Shown: positions 1-6,548, counted from the stretch's first letter. The stretch: 6,744 nucleotides of DNA from Clostridiales bacterium UBA1752 (GCA_002314835.1 DCHM01000044.1:88394-95137), one strand, 5' to 3'. The notes: generated from the sequence alone by a model not told the origin. Translations and numbers: made by a program.

Positions 1-78
1 GAGAATGAATTGCGCTACGCAACATTAAAATGGAATGAAATCGAGGCTTTGCGTCAGCAAGGCTCCTTTTTTTATTAA
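1..78 (+). CDS. Possible 3' end of an unidentified gene (partial)
   Basis: Frame 1 is open from the left edge to a TAA at 76-78, giving 25 residues that end QQGSFFY. It is the only forward frame open through this stretch, and its composition looks protein-like. I do not recognise the family. Against it: 25 open codons are expected often by chance, and a terminator-like hairpin with its T-run (45-73) lies inside the frame rather than after the stop. If the frame is not real, the upstream gene ends before position 1 and the hairpin lies in its 3' UTR. Confidence 0.25.
   Translation, partial: ENELRYATLKWNEIEALRQQGSFFY
45..73 (+). terminator. Probable intrinsic terminator of an upstream gene
   Basis: Positions 45-52 pair with 57-64 in an 8-bp stem (two G-T wobbles) around the tetraloop GTCA. 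The stem is followed by CC and seven T residues (67-73). This is the usual intrinsic terminator form on the plus strand and would insulate the galactosidase promoter from a gene to the left. It overlaps the last codons of the possible partial ORF. Confidence 0.45.
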
Positions 79-81
79 AAC

Positions 82-100
82 AAGTGCGTATGCGCTTTTT
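82..100 (+). terminator. Weak second terminator-like hairpin
   Basis: Positions 82-87 pair with 92-97 (6 bp, one G-T wobble) around the loop GTAT. The run of T residues at 96-100 begins inside the stem. It could back up the stronger hairpin just upstream, but the stem is short and it may be chance. Confidence 0.22.
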
Positions 101-185
101 GGGCCGACAAACAGACATTTCTGTATGTTAGTCTGTATAACTCTAAGTTTTTATATTTGTTTTATCTTTATATTTAGGTTCCCAT

Positions 186-254
186 AAAAGGAAGACGGTA
201 TTACACGGAAAAGGGAAGACAGTACCACACCAAAAGGGGAATACGGCAGGTTCA
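186..254 (+). repeat. Imperfect 23-bp tandem repeat, about three copies
   Basis: Three head-to-tail units of 23 bp can be aligned: 186-208, 209-231 and 232-254. All start with AAAAGG. Units 1 and 2 share the pattern AAAAGG-(A/G)-AGAC-(G/A)-GTA-YY-ACAC, while unit 3 is more diverged (AAAAGGGGAATACGG). The array ends 70 bp before the galactosidase -35 box. Possible roles are binding sites for a regulator, or the multiple short repeats found at the ends of some insertion sequences. No transposase was recognised in the window. Confidence 0.55.
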
Positions 255-323
255 TTTTGGGAATGCCTTTTTCCCTTTTTGAAAAGGATATCCACAATAG
301 GTTAACGGTATAAACCTAAGTCA

Positions 324-351
324 TTGACATATTACTGAGCTGTGGTATAAT
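324..351 (+). promoter_or_regulatory. Sigma-A promoter of the alpha-galactosidase
   Basis: A perfect TTGACA (324-329) and a perfect TATAAT (346-351) are separated by 16 bp. TGG directly before the -10 supplies an extended -10 (TGn). Transcription should start near 358, leaving a leader of about 25 nt. Such a consensus promoter predicts strong basal expression unless a repressor acts; no clear operator was seen downstream, though the tandem repeat lies just upstream. Confidence 0.85.
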
Positions 352-368
352 GAGGCATAAACATTAAT

Positions 369-374
369 AAGGAG
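369..374 (+). promoter_or_regulatory. Ribosome binding site of the alpha-galactosidase
   Basis: AAGGAG lies 9 nt before the ATG at 384. This supports that start codon over the later in-frame ATG at residue 11. Confidence 0.8.
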
Positions 375-383
375 CTACAGACT

Positions 384-2336
384 ATGTCAGTTTTACGTGC
401 GAGCCTTAACGATATGGCGCTCAAAAAGCTTTTGCCGATGACGCAGTGCCCTGACGAAATACCGCTAATATACAAGATAGGCGGCGTCGTTTACCGCGGC
501 ATACCGTCGTCCTTTTGCCCCGTAGTCAAGAGGACCGCGATAGACTGCAATATCACGCAGTTTACCTTTAGCGGCGTAAGTCCCGAGGGCGTCACCGTCT
601 GCGTCGAGGGGTACGAGTACCGAGATTTCCCCGTCACCGAGTGGGTGGCGTATTTTAGCAACGCTACGGGCGCAAAATCGCCTATCGTGGAGGATATACG
701 CATATTCGCGGAGCTTGTAGGTACGCACCCCGTGCTGTATCATTCAAACGGCGACACCTGTGACGAATCGGGCTATGAGACCTATAACGACGCAATAGAC
801 GGACCTATTACCGTAAAGTCGAGCTACGGACTGCCCAACGCAAACGCATTCCCTTATATGCGCGTCTGCACCGACGGCGTATTTTATAACGTCGCGCTCG
901 GCTGGACCGGCGGCTGGTTTGCAGAATACAAGCCCATAAGCGGCGGCGTAAGAGCAGAGATAGGGCAGGCTCGCTGTCACATGACCATACTCCCGGGCGA
1001 AACGATGCGCAGCCCGAGAGTTACCTTTATGGCGGCAGGGGAGAGCGAGGACAACGCACGCAACCTCTGGCGCAAGTGGTATTTTGCCCACATACTGCCG
1101 AGAGAAAACGGCAAGCCGATACCGCCCAAGATGTGTATGCACGTCATAGCCATCGACGGCGAAGAGTTTACGGGAGCTACGACCGCGGTGCAGTGCCTCG
1201 GTATGCAGACCTTTATCGACAAGGGCGTAAAGCCCGACGTCTGGTGGATGGACGCAGGCTGGTACCCCTGCGACCACAAGTGGTACACCGGCGTAGGTAC
1301 GTGGCACTGCGATTATCAGAGATTTCCCAATGGGCTTGGAGATATCGGAGACAAATGCAGGGCAAACGGCATACAGTATCTGCTCTGGTTCGAGCCCGAA
1401 AGAGTAAGACCAAACACCGAGATATACGACAGTCATCCCGAATGGCTACTGTCAGCCAAGGGCTCTGACAACTACCTCCTTAACCTCGCAAACCCCGACG
1501 CGCTTAAATGGCTCATAGAGTATATCAACGCGCGGATTGACGAATATCACGTTGATATTTACCGTCAGGACTTTAATTTTGAGCCGTTGCCGTATTGGGA
1601 GCAGAACGAAGCTCCCGACCGCATAGGCGCTATCGAAAACCTGCACGTGCAGGGCTATCTTGCTTACTGGGATTCGCTTATAGACCGCCACGAGGGACTG
1701 TGGATTGATTCGTGTGCAGGCGGCGGCAGGCGCAACGACCTCGATACCATGCGCCGCGCGGTCACTCTGCACTACACCGACATCGGCTACGGCAATCATC
1801 CCATCAAGCAAAAGCAGCACAGGCTGATGTTCGAGTGGATACCCTACTTCCGCGCTCACAACAAGAGCTGGGACAACAAGGACGGCACCTACGGCACTCA
1901 AAACTGCGGCGGTGACAGATATTCTTATCACAACGCGATGACGCCTGCGCTCACAAATTCGCTGTGCTACCTCGATTCGGAGAAATACTACCAGTACGCA
2001 CGCGATATGGTGCCTATCTGGCGCCGTGCCGCCGAAATCGAGCTGAGAGCCGACTATTATCCGCTGACAGTCTGCCGCAAAGACCCTCACGACTGGTTTG
2101 CCATGCAGTTTGACGACCCCGACGAGAGGGACGGCTTTGTGCAGGTGATACGCAACACGCTCGTCAGCGAGGACGTTTATCTACTGAAGATGAAGGCGGT
2201 AAAGCCCGATGCGGTTTACGTCTTTACAAACGCCGAAACCGGCGAAACGCTAAGGCTGTTGTCTGCAGAGCTTAACAAAGGCATCGAAATAAGGCTCGAG
2301 CGCCGCACGGCAGTGCTTTTGTTTTACAACTATTGA
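384..2336 (+). CDS. Alpha-galactosidase (melibiase), GH36-like, cytoplasmic
   Basis: A retaining glycoside hydrolase expected to release terminal alpha-galactose from sugars such as melibiose or raffinose. At 650 residues it is shorter than well-known GH36 enzymes (roughly 700-750). Residues ~1-240 form the N-terminal beta domain, ~245-545 the (beta/alpha)8 barrel, and ~560-650 a C-terminal beta domain. Visible motifs: WWMDAGW (287-293, replacing the usual DDGW), WFEPERV (335-341), RQDFNF (394-399, matching the family KWDxN motif and placing the nucleophile at D396), DSCAGGG (442-448), and YTD (464-466), where D466 is the probable acid/base by position. There is no signal peptide or membrane segment, so the substrate must be imported by a transporter not in this window. 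The start is set by AAGGAG 9 nt upstream. Family assignment is confident. The exact substrate is inferred; an alpha-N-acetylgalactosaminidase or another GH36 activity cannot be excluded. Confidence 0.9.
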   Translation: MSVLRASLNDMALKKLLPMTQCPDEIPLIYKIGGVVYRGIPSSFCPVVKRTAIDCNITQFTFSGVSPEGVTVCVEGYEYRDFPVTEWVAYFSNATGAKSPIVEDIRIFAELVGTHPVLYHSNGDTCDESGYETYNDAIDGPITVKSSYGLPNANAFPYMRVCTDGVFYNVALGWTGGWFAEYKPISGGVRAEIGQARCHMTILPGETMRSPRVTFMAAGESEDNARNLWRKWYFAHILPRENGKPIPPKMCMHVIAIDGEEFTGATTAVQCLGMQTFIDKGVKPDVWWMDAGWYPCDHKWYTGVGTWHCDYQRFPNGLGDIGDKCRANGIQYLLWFEPERVRPNTEIYDSHPEWLLSAKGSDNYLLNLANPDALKWLIEYINARIDEYHVDIYRQDFNFEPLPYWEQNEAPDRIGAIENLHVQGYLAYWDSLIDRHEGLWIDSCAGGGRRNDLDTMRRAVTLHYTDIGYGNHPIKQKQHRLMFEWIPYFRAHNKSWDNKDGTYGTQNCGGDRYSYHNAMTPALTNSLCYLDSEKYYQYARDMVPIWRRAAEIELRADYYPLTVCRKDPHDWFAMQFDDPDERDGFVQVIRNTLVSEDVYLLKMKAVKPDAVYVFTNAETGETLRLLSAELNKGIEIRLERRTAVLLFYNY

Positions 2337-2361
2337 CATTTATAGCCGAATATTATAAAAT
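2333..2361 (+). promoter_or_regulatory. Promoter of the ABC importer, overlapping the galactosidase stop
   Basis: TTGACA at 2333-2338 contains the TGA stop codon of the galactosidase (2334-2336). At 17 bp spacing there is TAAAAT (2356-2361); an overlapping TATAAA (2354-2359) would give 15 bp. The 8-mer ATTGACAT is identical to that around the first promoter's -35 box. The importer can therefore be transcribed on its own as well as by read-through, since no terminator lies between the genes. Confidence 0.7.
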
Positions 2362-2380
2362 ATAGTATTCCAATTCACAC

Positions 2381-2385
2381 AGAGG
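2381..2385 (+). promoter_or_regulatory. Ribosome binding site of the ABC importer (close spacing)
   Basis: AGAGG is the only purine-rich match before the ATG at 2390, at a short 4-nt spacing. This suggests moderate translation. The start is nevertheless secure because the signal peptide begins exactly there. Confidence 0.5.
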
Positions 2386-2389
2386 CATT

Positions 2390-2449
2390 ATGAAAAAACT
2401 AATCAGTATTTTGCTCTTGATACTTATGCTTTTGTCGCTCGCCGCCTGC
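2390..2449 (+). other. Lipoprotein signal peptide (Lsp type)
   Basis: MKK is followed by a leucine/isoleucine-rich core and the lipobox L17-A18-A19-C20, with Ser after the cysteine. Cys20 would be lipidated and retained on the outer face of the membrane, which orients the following solute-binding region outside the cell. Confidence 0.9.
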
Positions 2450-5400
2450 TCTGCGAGCAGCTCTGACGACAAGCCGATTTTTACTAAATGCGAGGATTTT
2501 GCCGGTAAAAGCATCGGCATTATCGCAGGCTCGAGCCTTGACGTCTTTATCGAGGAAAAATACGGCGATATGGACGTTAAGTATTATAACGACGAGTCGC
2601 TTGGCGTCGCCGCGCTCAAAAAGGGCACCATCGACGCTTTTTTGGCGAGCAAGGGTACGGCGACTATTCTGGCTGCGAGACAGGAGGATCTGGCGCTATT
2701 TCCCGATCCGTTAATCGAGGACAACCTCGGCTACGCATTTAAAAAAGGCAACCCTCTGTGTGACGAGTTCTCCGCTATTATTGACAGATATACCGTTGAC
2801 GGCACGCTCGACGCTCTCGAGGACAAGTGGATCAACGGTTCCGACGAGGACAAGGTTATTGCTGCGGAGCTTTACGAGCCGGTCAAGGATTCAAAGGGCA
2901 CGCTCGATTTCTTTTGCTGTGACCTGATGGAGCCGATGACTTATCTTTCGGGCGACGGCTCGATAATAGGCTACGACGTCGAAATGGCGCTGATGATTTG
3001 CCGTGAGCTCGGCTATGATTTGCGCGTTACGGGCATAGAGTTTGCAGGTCTGCTGATAGCGGTGCAAAACGGCACTGCCGACTTTATAGGCGGCTCACTT
3101 TCGATAACCGAGGACAGGCTCGAGGTCGTTAATTTTGCTTCGCCAAACTACTACGGCGGCTGTTATTGTATAGTCAGAGAAGAGAATATGCCTGCCGCGG
3201 ACATAGACCTCAACAGCTATGACGTCACGATAGCCGCAGTCATCGACAACGATATAGACATTACCGAATATTACCCAAAGGCCAAGGTCATTTACGTCAA
3301 AAACGAGTCGGACGGACTATTGGCTCTGACCTCGGGGCAGGTTGACGCTTATCTCGAAAAAAGCCAGCTCTTGACTACAATAACCGACGCCGGCGTCAAG
3401 GGCATACACATCCACAGCGACGGTCAGATAGGCGATACGGGCAAGGTTGCCGCCGCCGTCAGTCCGTTATCTAACATCCCCGATGCCGAGGGCAAAATCA
3501 ACGAGTTTATCGCGCTCGCCAAATCCGACGGCACGCTCGACGATATGATACAGCGCTGGCTCGTGGACAAAAATTACACTATGCCGGACATACCAAAGGC
3601 GGAGAACCCCACCTTTACGGTCAAGGTCGGCACCACGGGACTTACGACGCCCTACTCGTTTTATCAGGATAACGAGCTGACGGGCCTCGACGTCGAGCTC
3701 GCAATGCGCTTTGCCGCTTGGCTCGGCGCTGATATAGAAATCTCGCCCTACGACTGGGACGCCATTATATTGGCTTGCGCAAACGGCAAAATCGACTACG
3801 GCATTTCAAACCTCTACGTCACGGCGGAAAAAGCCGAATCCGTCATCTTCAGCGACCCGTACGACACCTATCAGATGGTGCTATTCGTAAGGGATACCAC
3901 GGTTGCCGCACAGCCGTCGATATTTGAGAGCATCGCAGACAGCTTTGAAAAGACGTTTATCAAAGAGAACCGTTGGAAGCTGATAGTCGAGGGTCTCTTT
4001 ATCACGATTATTATTTCGCTCGGCTCCGCTTTGCTCGGCATTATACTCGGCTCGCTATTCTGCTTAGGGCACCGCTCTCGCAAAAAGTGGATAAGCAAGA
4101 CGATAGACGTATTTTGCTATATTGTATCAGGCATACCTGCGCTCGTAATATTGATGATAGTATTTTTTGTCATCTTTGCGTCGTCTGATATTTCGCCGGT
4201 ATTTTCGGGCATCATCACCTTTGGACTTATCTTCGGCATCACCTTCTCGTCGATAATGTCCACCGCCATCGACTCGGTTGACGTTTCGCAGTGGGAGGCG
4301 GCAAAGGCGCTCGGCTTTGACACCAAGGGCACCTTCTTTAACGTCATATTCCCTCAGCTTTTAAAAATCGTTCTGCCGCTCTTAAAGGGCGAGTTTATCA
4401 CGATGATGAAGCTGACCTCGATAGTCGGCTATATCGCCATCCAAGACCTTACCAAGGCAGGTGACATCATCAGGGCGCGCACCTTCGAGGCGTTTTTCCC
4501 GCTGATTTCCACCGCTTTGGTTTACCTCGCGCTCTCGTCGATAGTCATTTTTGCCGTCGGCAAGCTCGAAATAAAGGCCGACTTTTTGCACAAAAAAGCA
4601 CGCTATCCGCGCGGAGTTAATCCCGACGTGGTTATAGAAAAAGCAACGGTTCAGCCTCACGCCGATATCGGCACCGAGGTCATCCGTGCACAGCATATCA
4701 AAAAGGTTTATCCCGGCGGCACTCCGCTCAAGGACCTTAACGCCGTCGTTTACAGAGGCGACGTGGTATCGGTCATAGGACCTTCGGGCACCGGCAAATC
4801 TACCTTCCTCCGTATGCTCAACCGCATGGACGCGCAGACCGAAGGCACCGTCACGGTGTTTGGTATGGATACTAACGACAAAAAAACCGATATGTACGCC
4901 ATCCGCCGCAGGATGGGCATGGTTTTTCAGTCGTTCAACCTGTTTAATCACTTAAACGTAGTCGAAAACGTCATGTTCGCGCCGGTCAAGCTGCTGCACG
5001 AGACGCCTCAGCAGGCTTACGAAAACGCGATAAGACTTCTCCGCACCGTAGGCCTTGCCGAAAAAGCACTCGAGATGCCTACTGCGCTTTCGGGCGGTCA
5101 AAAACAGCGTGTCGCGATAGCGAGAACCCTCGCAATGCACCCCGAAATCATCCTCTTTGACGAGCCTACGAGCGCACTCGACCCGACTATGGTCGGCGAG
5201 GTTCTCGACGTTATCAAAGGGCTTGCCGAAAGCGGCATGACTATGATTATCGTCACTCACGAGATGAAGTTTGCAAAAGAGGTTTCGACCCGCGTATTTT
5301 ATCTCGACTGCGGCGAGCTTTACGAGCAGGGCACGCCTGCCGAGGTCTTTGACGCGCCAAAGCGCACGAGAACCCAAATCTTTATCAACAAGCTCAAAAC

Positions 5401-5767
5401 CGCAGCTATCACGGTTGATTCGGACGAATACGACTATATCGCCGCCGAGCAAACCCTGCGCGGCTTTGCCTCCAAAAACAAGCTCTCGGACACAGCCGCC
5501 GACAACCTCTGCGCACTCGTAGGGGCGGTGCTGTCATACAAAAAGCTCATCCCGTCAAAGCAGGACGAGCACAAGCTCCATATAATAGCCGAATACAGTG
5601 CCGAAAGCGGCAGCGTATGCGTCAAGTTTATCCGCGAATCAGAGCAAAATAACGTCCTTTGCGACATTGAAGCTGACGGCAAGGTCGTCGGTAAACTCTG
5701 TGACTCTGCAAGCTACGCCTATGAGGACGGCAAAAACGTTTTGACGTTTTTGGGTTTAAGGTTTTAA
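2390..5767 (+). CDS. Single-chain ABC importer, amino-acid type: lipoprotein SBPs + permease + ATPase
   Basis: A 1125-residue fusion that appears to be a complete polar amino acid type importer, probably working as a homodimer. Order: lipoprotein signal with lipobox LAAC (Cys20); a lobe II-like half of an SBP_bac_3 domain (~31-150); a complete SBP_bac_3 domain (~166-395, conserved Arg243 in ITEDR); a lobe I-like half (~405-503, with Lys481 where Arg is usual); a permease with about five hydrophobic segments (~525-728) and the EAA loop EAAKALG (636-642); an ATPase (~763-1003); and a C-terminal extension (~1008-1125). The ATPase is intact: A-loop Tyr774, Walker A GPSGTGKST (797-805), Q847, LSGGQ (900-904), Walker B ILFDEP (921-926), H957, closest in style to GlnQ. 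The topology fits: lipid-anchored outside, an odd number of membrane passes, ATPase inside. GlnPQ-type systems fuse two SBPs to the permease but keep the ATPase separate. The substrate is unknown. Confidence 0.92.
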   Translation: MKKLISILLLILMLLSLAACSASSSDDKPIFTKCEDFAGKSIGIIAGSSLDVFIEEKYGDMDVKYYNDESLGVAALKKGTIDAFLASKGTATILAARQEDLALFPDPLIEDNLGYAFKKGNPLCDEFSAIIDRYTVDGTLDALEDKWINGSDEDKVIAAELYEPVKDSKGTLDFFCCDLMEPMTYLSGDGSIIGYDVEMALMICRELGYDLRVTGIEFAGLLIAVQNGTADFIGGSLSITEDRLEVVNFASPNYYGGCYCIVREENMPAADIDLNSYDVTIAAVIDNDIDITEYYPKAKVIYVKNESDGLLALTSGQVDAYLEKSQLLTTITDAGVKGIHIHSDGQIGDTGKVAAAVSPLSNIPDAEGKINEFIALAKSDGTLDDMIQRWLVDKNYTMPDIPKAENPTFTVKVGTTGLTTPYSFYQDNELTGLDVELAMRFAAWLGADIEISPYDWDAIILACANGKIDYGISNLYVTAEKAESVIFSDPYDTYQMVLFVRDTTVAAQPSIFESIADSFEKTFIKENRWKLIVEGLFITIIISLGSALLGIILGSLFCLGHRSRKKWISKTIDVFCYIVSGIPALVILMIVFFVIFASSDISPVFSGIITFGLIFGITFSSIMSTAIDSVDVSQWEAAKALGFDTKGTFFNVIFPQLLKIVLPLLKGEFITMMKLTSIVGYIAIQDLTKAGDIIRARTFEAFFPLISTALVYLALSSIVIFAVGKLEIKADFLHKKARYPRGVNPDVVIEKATVQPHADIGTEVIRAQHIKKVYPGGTPLKDLNAVVYRGDVVSVIGPSGTGKSTFLRMLNRMDAQTEGTVTVFGMDTNDKKTDMYAIRRRMGMVFQSFNLFNHLNVVENVMFAPVKLLHETPQQAYENAIRLLRTVGLAEKALEMPTALSGGQKQRVAIARTLAMHPEIILFDEPTSALDPTMVGEVLDVIKGLAESGMTMIIVTHEMKFAKEVSTRVFYLDCGELYEQGTPAEVFDAPKRTRTQIFINKLKTAAITVDSDEYDYIAAEQTLRGFASKNKLSDTAADNLCALVGAVLSYKKLIPSKQDEHKLHIIAEYSAESGSVCVKFIRESEQNNVLCDIEADGKVVGKLCDSASYAYEDGKNVLTFLGLRF
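2480..2839 (+). other. Domain: lone lobe II half of an SBP_bac_3 fold
   Basis: Residues ~31-150 contain the family's second-lobe pattern in order: FAGKSIGIIAG (38-48), an ALKKGTIDAFL strand-helix (75-85), LGYAFKKGNPLC (113-124) and DGTLDALEDKW (137-147). No first-lobe sequence precedes it, because only about a dozen residues separate it from the lipidated cysteine. In related domains an Asp often follows the DAxx motif and contacts the ligand amino group; here that position appears to be Ser87. Confidence 0.7.
2885..3574 (+). other. Domain: complete SBP_bac_3 solute-binding domain
   Basis: Residues ~166-395 hold both lobes: first lobe ~169-265 (GYDVEMAL 194-201, SITEDRLEVVNF 238-249) and second lobe ~273-395 (SGQVDAYLEKS 315-325, DGTLDDMIQRW 380-390). 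Arg243 matches the carboxylate-binding Arg of amino-acid binding proteins. The usual Asp after VDAxx appears to be Lys324, with Glu323 beside it, so the bound ligand may not be an ordinary alpha-amino acid. Confidence 0.78.
3602..3898 (+). other. Domain: lone lobe I half of an SBP_bac_3 fold
   Basis: Residues ~405-503 match the first lobe only: TVKVGTTGLTTPYSF (410-424), TGLDVELAMRFA (431-442), NGKIDYGISNLYVTAEKAES (465-484) and FSDPYDTYQMVLFV (487-500). The chain then runs straight into the permease linker with no second lobe. It is the exact complement of the N-terminal half-domain. Lys481 stands where Arg normally binds the carboxylate. Confidence 0.72.
5411..5764 (+). other. Domain: C-terminal extension resembling a degenerate RsbW-like (GHKL) ATPase
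   Basis: Residues ~1008-1125 follow the ATPase and are not part of the core ABC fold. The end, SASYAYEDGKNVLTF (1107-1121), closely resembles the final strand-turn-strand of RsbW-type HATPase domains. The earlier helix (1018-1050) and paired strands (~1060-1082) also fit in order. The ATP-binding signatures are absent: no E..N N-box is seen in AADNLCALVGAVLSY, and no DxGxP G1 box is seen near 1083-1095. A non-catalytic protein-interaction or regulatory role is inferred. The assignment is by eye and tentative. Confidence 0.5.
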
Positions 5768-5805
5768 TGGAATAAACCCCGACGTGGCTTGTTAATATTC
5801 ATTAT

Positions 5806-5856
5806 AAAAAAATCCGGCTGAAAAAGAGATTTATAATCCTTTTCAGTCGGTTTTTT
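5806..5856. terminator. Bidirectional intrinsic terminator between convergent genes
   Basis: Positions 5814-5824 pair with 5840-5850 (11 bp, one G-T wobble). The stem is followed by six T residues (5851-5856) and preceded by seven A residues (5806-5812), so it has a U-tract on both strands. It lies in the 107-bp gap between the ABC importer and the convergent acetyltransferase, and should serve both. Confidence 0.88.
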
Positions 5857-5874
5857 GATGCAGTTTTAAGCCGA

Positions 5875-6516
5875 TTAGTGCTTTTCGGCTCTTCTGAGCA
5901 TAAACCAAGTCGTCGAGCCGAGCTCCTCCACGGTGTGCTTTTTGATTGTTTCAAAGCCAAAGTGCGTGTATATTGCGGCGTTACGCTCGGTGTTTGTAAA
6001 CAAAAATACGTCTCTGTCCTGCTCGTCGAGCTCCTTAAACAGGCGGCGCATCAGCATCGAGCCGAGCTTTTGCCCCTGGCGCGGGGTCTGGACTGCCAGA
6101 GCCTCGATATAGACGGTGCCTTCTCTGAAGTGCAGGTCCTTTTCGTCCTCGCCGATGTACTGCATAATCTGCGTGAGGTTGTCACCTACGGCTCTCGTTT
6201 CGAGACCGGCGAGCTTGTTGCCGAGCTCTACGACGTCAACCTCAGCCGAGCCGTCAACCGGCGTCAGTATCATAACGGCCGAAAAGTCCTCGTTGGTCAG
6301 TACGAGACCGACCTTTTGTGCGTTGTCTATCCACGCCTCGGAAAAGTCGTGGTAAATCTTCATAAAAGACGAGTGCGAAGCCGGAACGGCAGGGACGGGG
6401 TACTGATAATCCGCGAACGCCTGCGTCACGGTGAGAGACGCCAGCTTGTGGTCGATTTCGTCCTCCACGAGGCGAAAGCCTTCGGGTAACGTTTCAAAAA
6501 GGTTCAGATTGTTCAT
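5875..6516 (-). CDS. GNAT family N-acetyltransferase
   Basis: A 213-residue cytoplasmic protein with an acetyltransferase (GNAT) fold in its C-terminal half, expected to transfer an acetyl group from acetyl-CoA to an amine. Motif A is EALAVQTPRQGQKLGSMLM (138-156); its QGQKLG loop (147-152) would hold the CoA pyrophosphate, but Lys150 replaces the usual middle glycine. Motif B follows as NTERNAAIYTHFGFETI (175-191), with the Tyr183 and GF typical of the family. Residues 1-130 are less distinctive. The start is the only plausible one: GGAGG sits 4 nt upstream and no other Met occurs before residue 52. The gene runs against the ABC importer, shares its terminator and has its own promoter. Nothing nearby identifies the acceptor substrate. 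Confidence 0.87.
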   Translation of the reverse strand: MNNLNLFETLPEGFRLVEDEIDHKLASLTVTQAFADYQYPVPAVPASHSSFMKIYHDFSEAWIDNAQKVGLVLTNEDFSAVMILTPVDGSAEVDVVELGNKLAGLETRAVGDNLTQIMQYIGEDEKDLHFREGTVYIEALAVQTPRQGQKLGSMLMRRLFKELDEQDRDVFLFTNTERNAAIYTHFGFETIKKHTVEELGSTTWFMLRRAEKH

Positions 6517-6519
6517 ATT

Positions 6520-6525
6520 CCCTCC
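6520..6525 (-). promoter_or_regulatory. Ribosome binding site of the acetyltransferase
   Basis: GGAGGG reads on the minus strand just before the ATG; the GGAGG core is 4 nt away. The match is strong but the spacing is short, similar to the ABC importer's site. Confidence 0.75.
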
Positions 6526-6548
6526 GCGTTAGTTTTTTTGTTGTAGAT

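Larger units (their letters stand above)
79..323. other. AT-rich intergenic region without a supported gene
   Basis: No ORF with a plausible start and ribosome binding site was found on either strand. Besides the tandem repeat at 186-254, it contains an inverted repeat ACAGAC/GTCTGT (111-116 with 131-136, 14-nt loop). It also contains a small hairpin pairing GGGAA 259-263 with TTCCC 271-275, followed by five T residues (276-280). All of this lies upstream of the galactosidase promoter, so that promoter does not transcribe it. The stretch may be the edge of an old mobile element or a regulatory region; the sequence does not decide. Confidence 0.5.

Noticed and set aside
147..305. Open plus-strand frame through the 23-bp repeats, and a 34-codon minus-strand ORF over the same stretch
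   Set aside because: The plus frame has no start codon. The minus ORF has no clear ribosome binding site and owes its composition to the repeat. Neither resembles a known protein.
744..1436. 230-residue minus-strand ORF inside the galactosidase
   Set aside because: It lies fully antisense to a well-supported GH36 gene, has no recognisable domain, and is explained by the codon bias of the sense gene. The minus-strand frame at 1452-2090 is rejected for the same reason.
4382..5452. Two long minus-strand ORFs (189 and 166 residues) opposite the ATPase
   Set aside because: They are antisense shadows of the ATPase motifs on the plus strand, with no family signature of their own.
5878..6489. 203-residue plus-strand ORF opposite the acetyltransferase
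   Set aside because: The minus strand has GNAT motifs, a strong ribosome binding site and a promoter. The plus-strand frame has none of these and begins just after a terminator.
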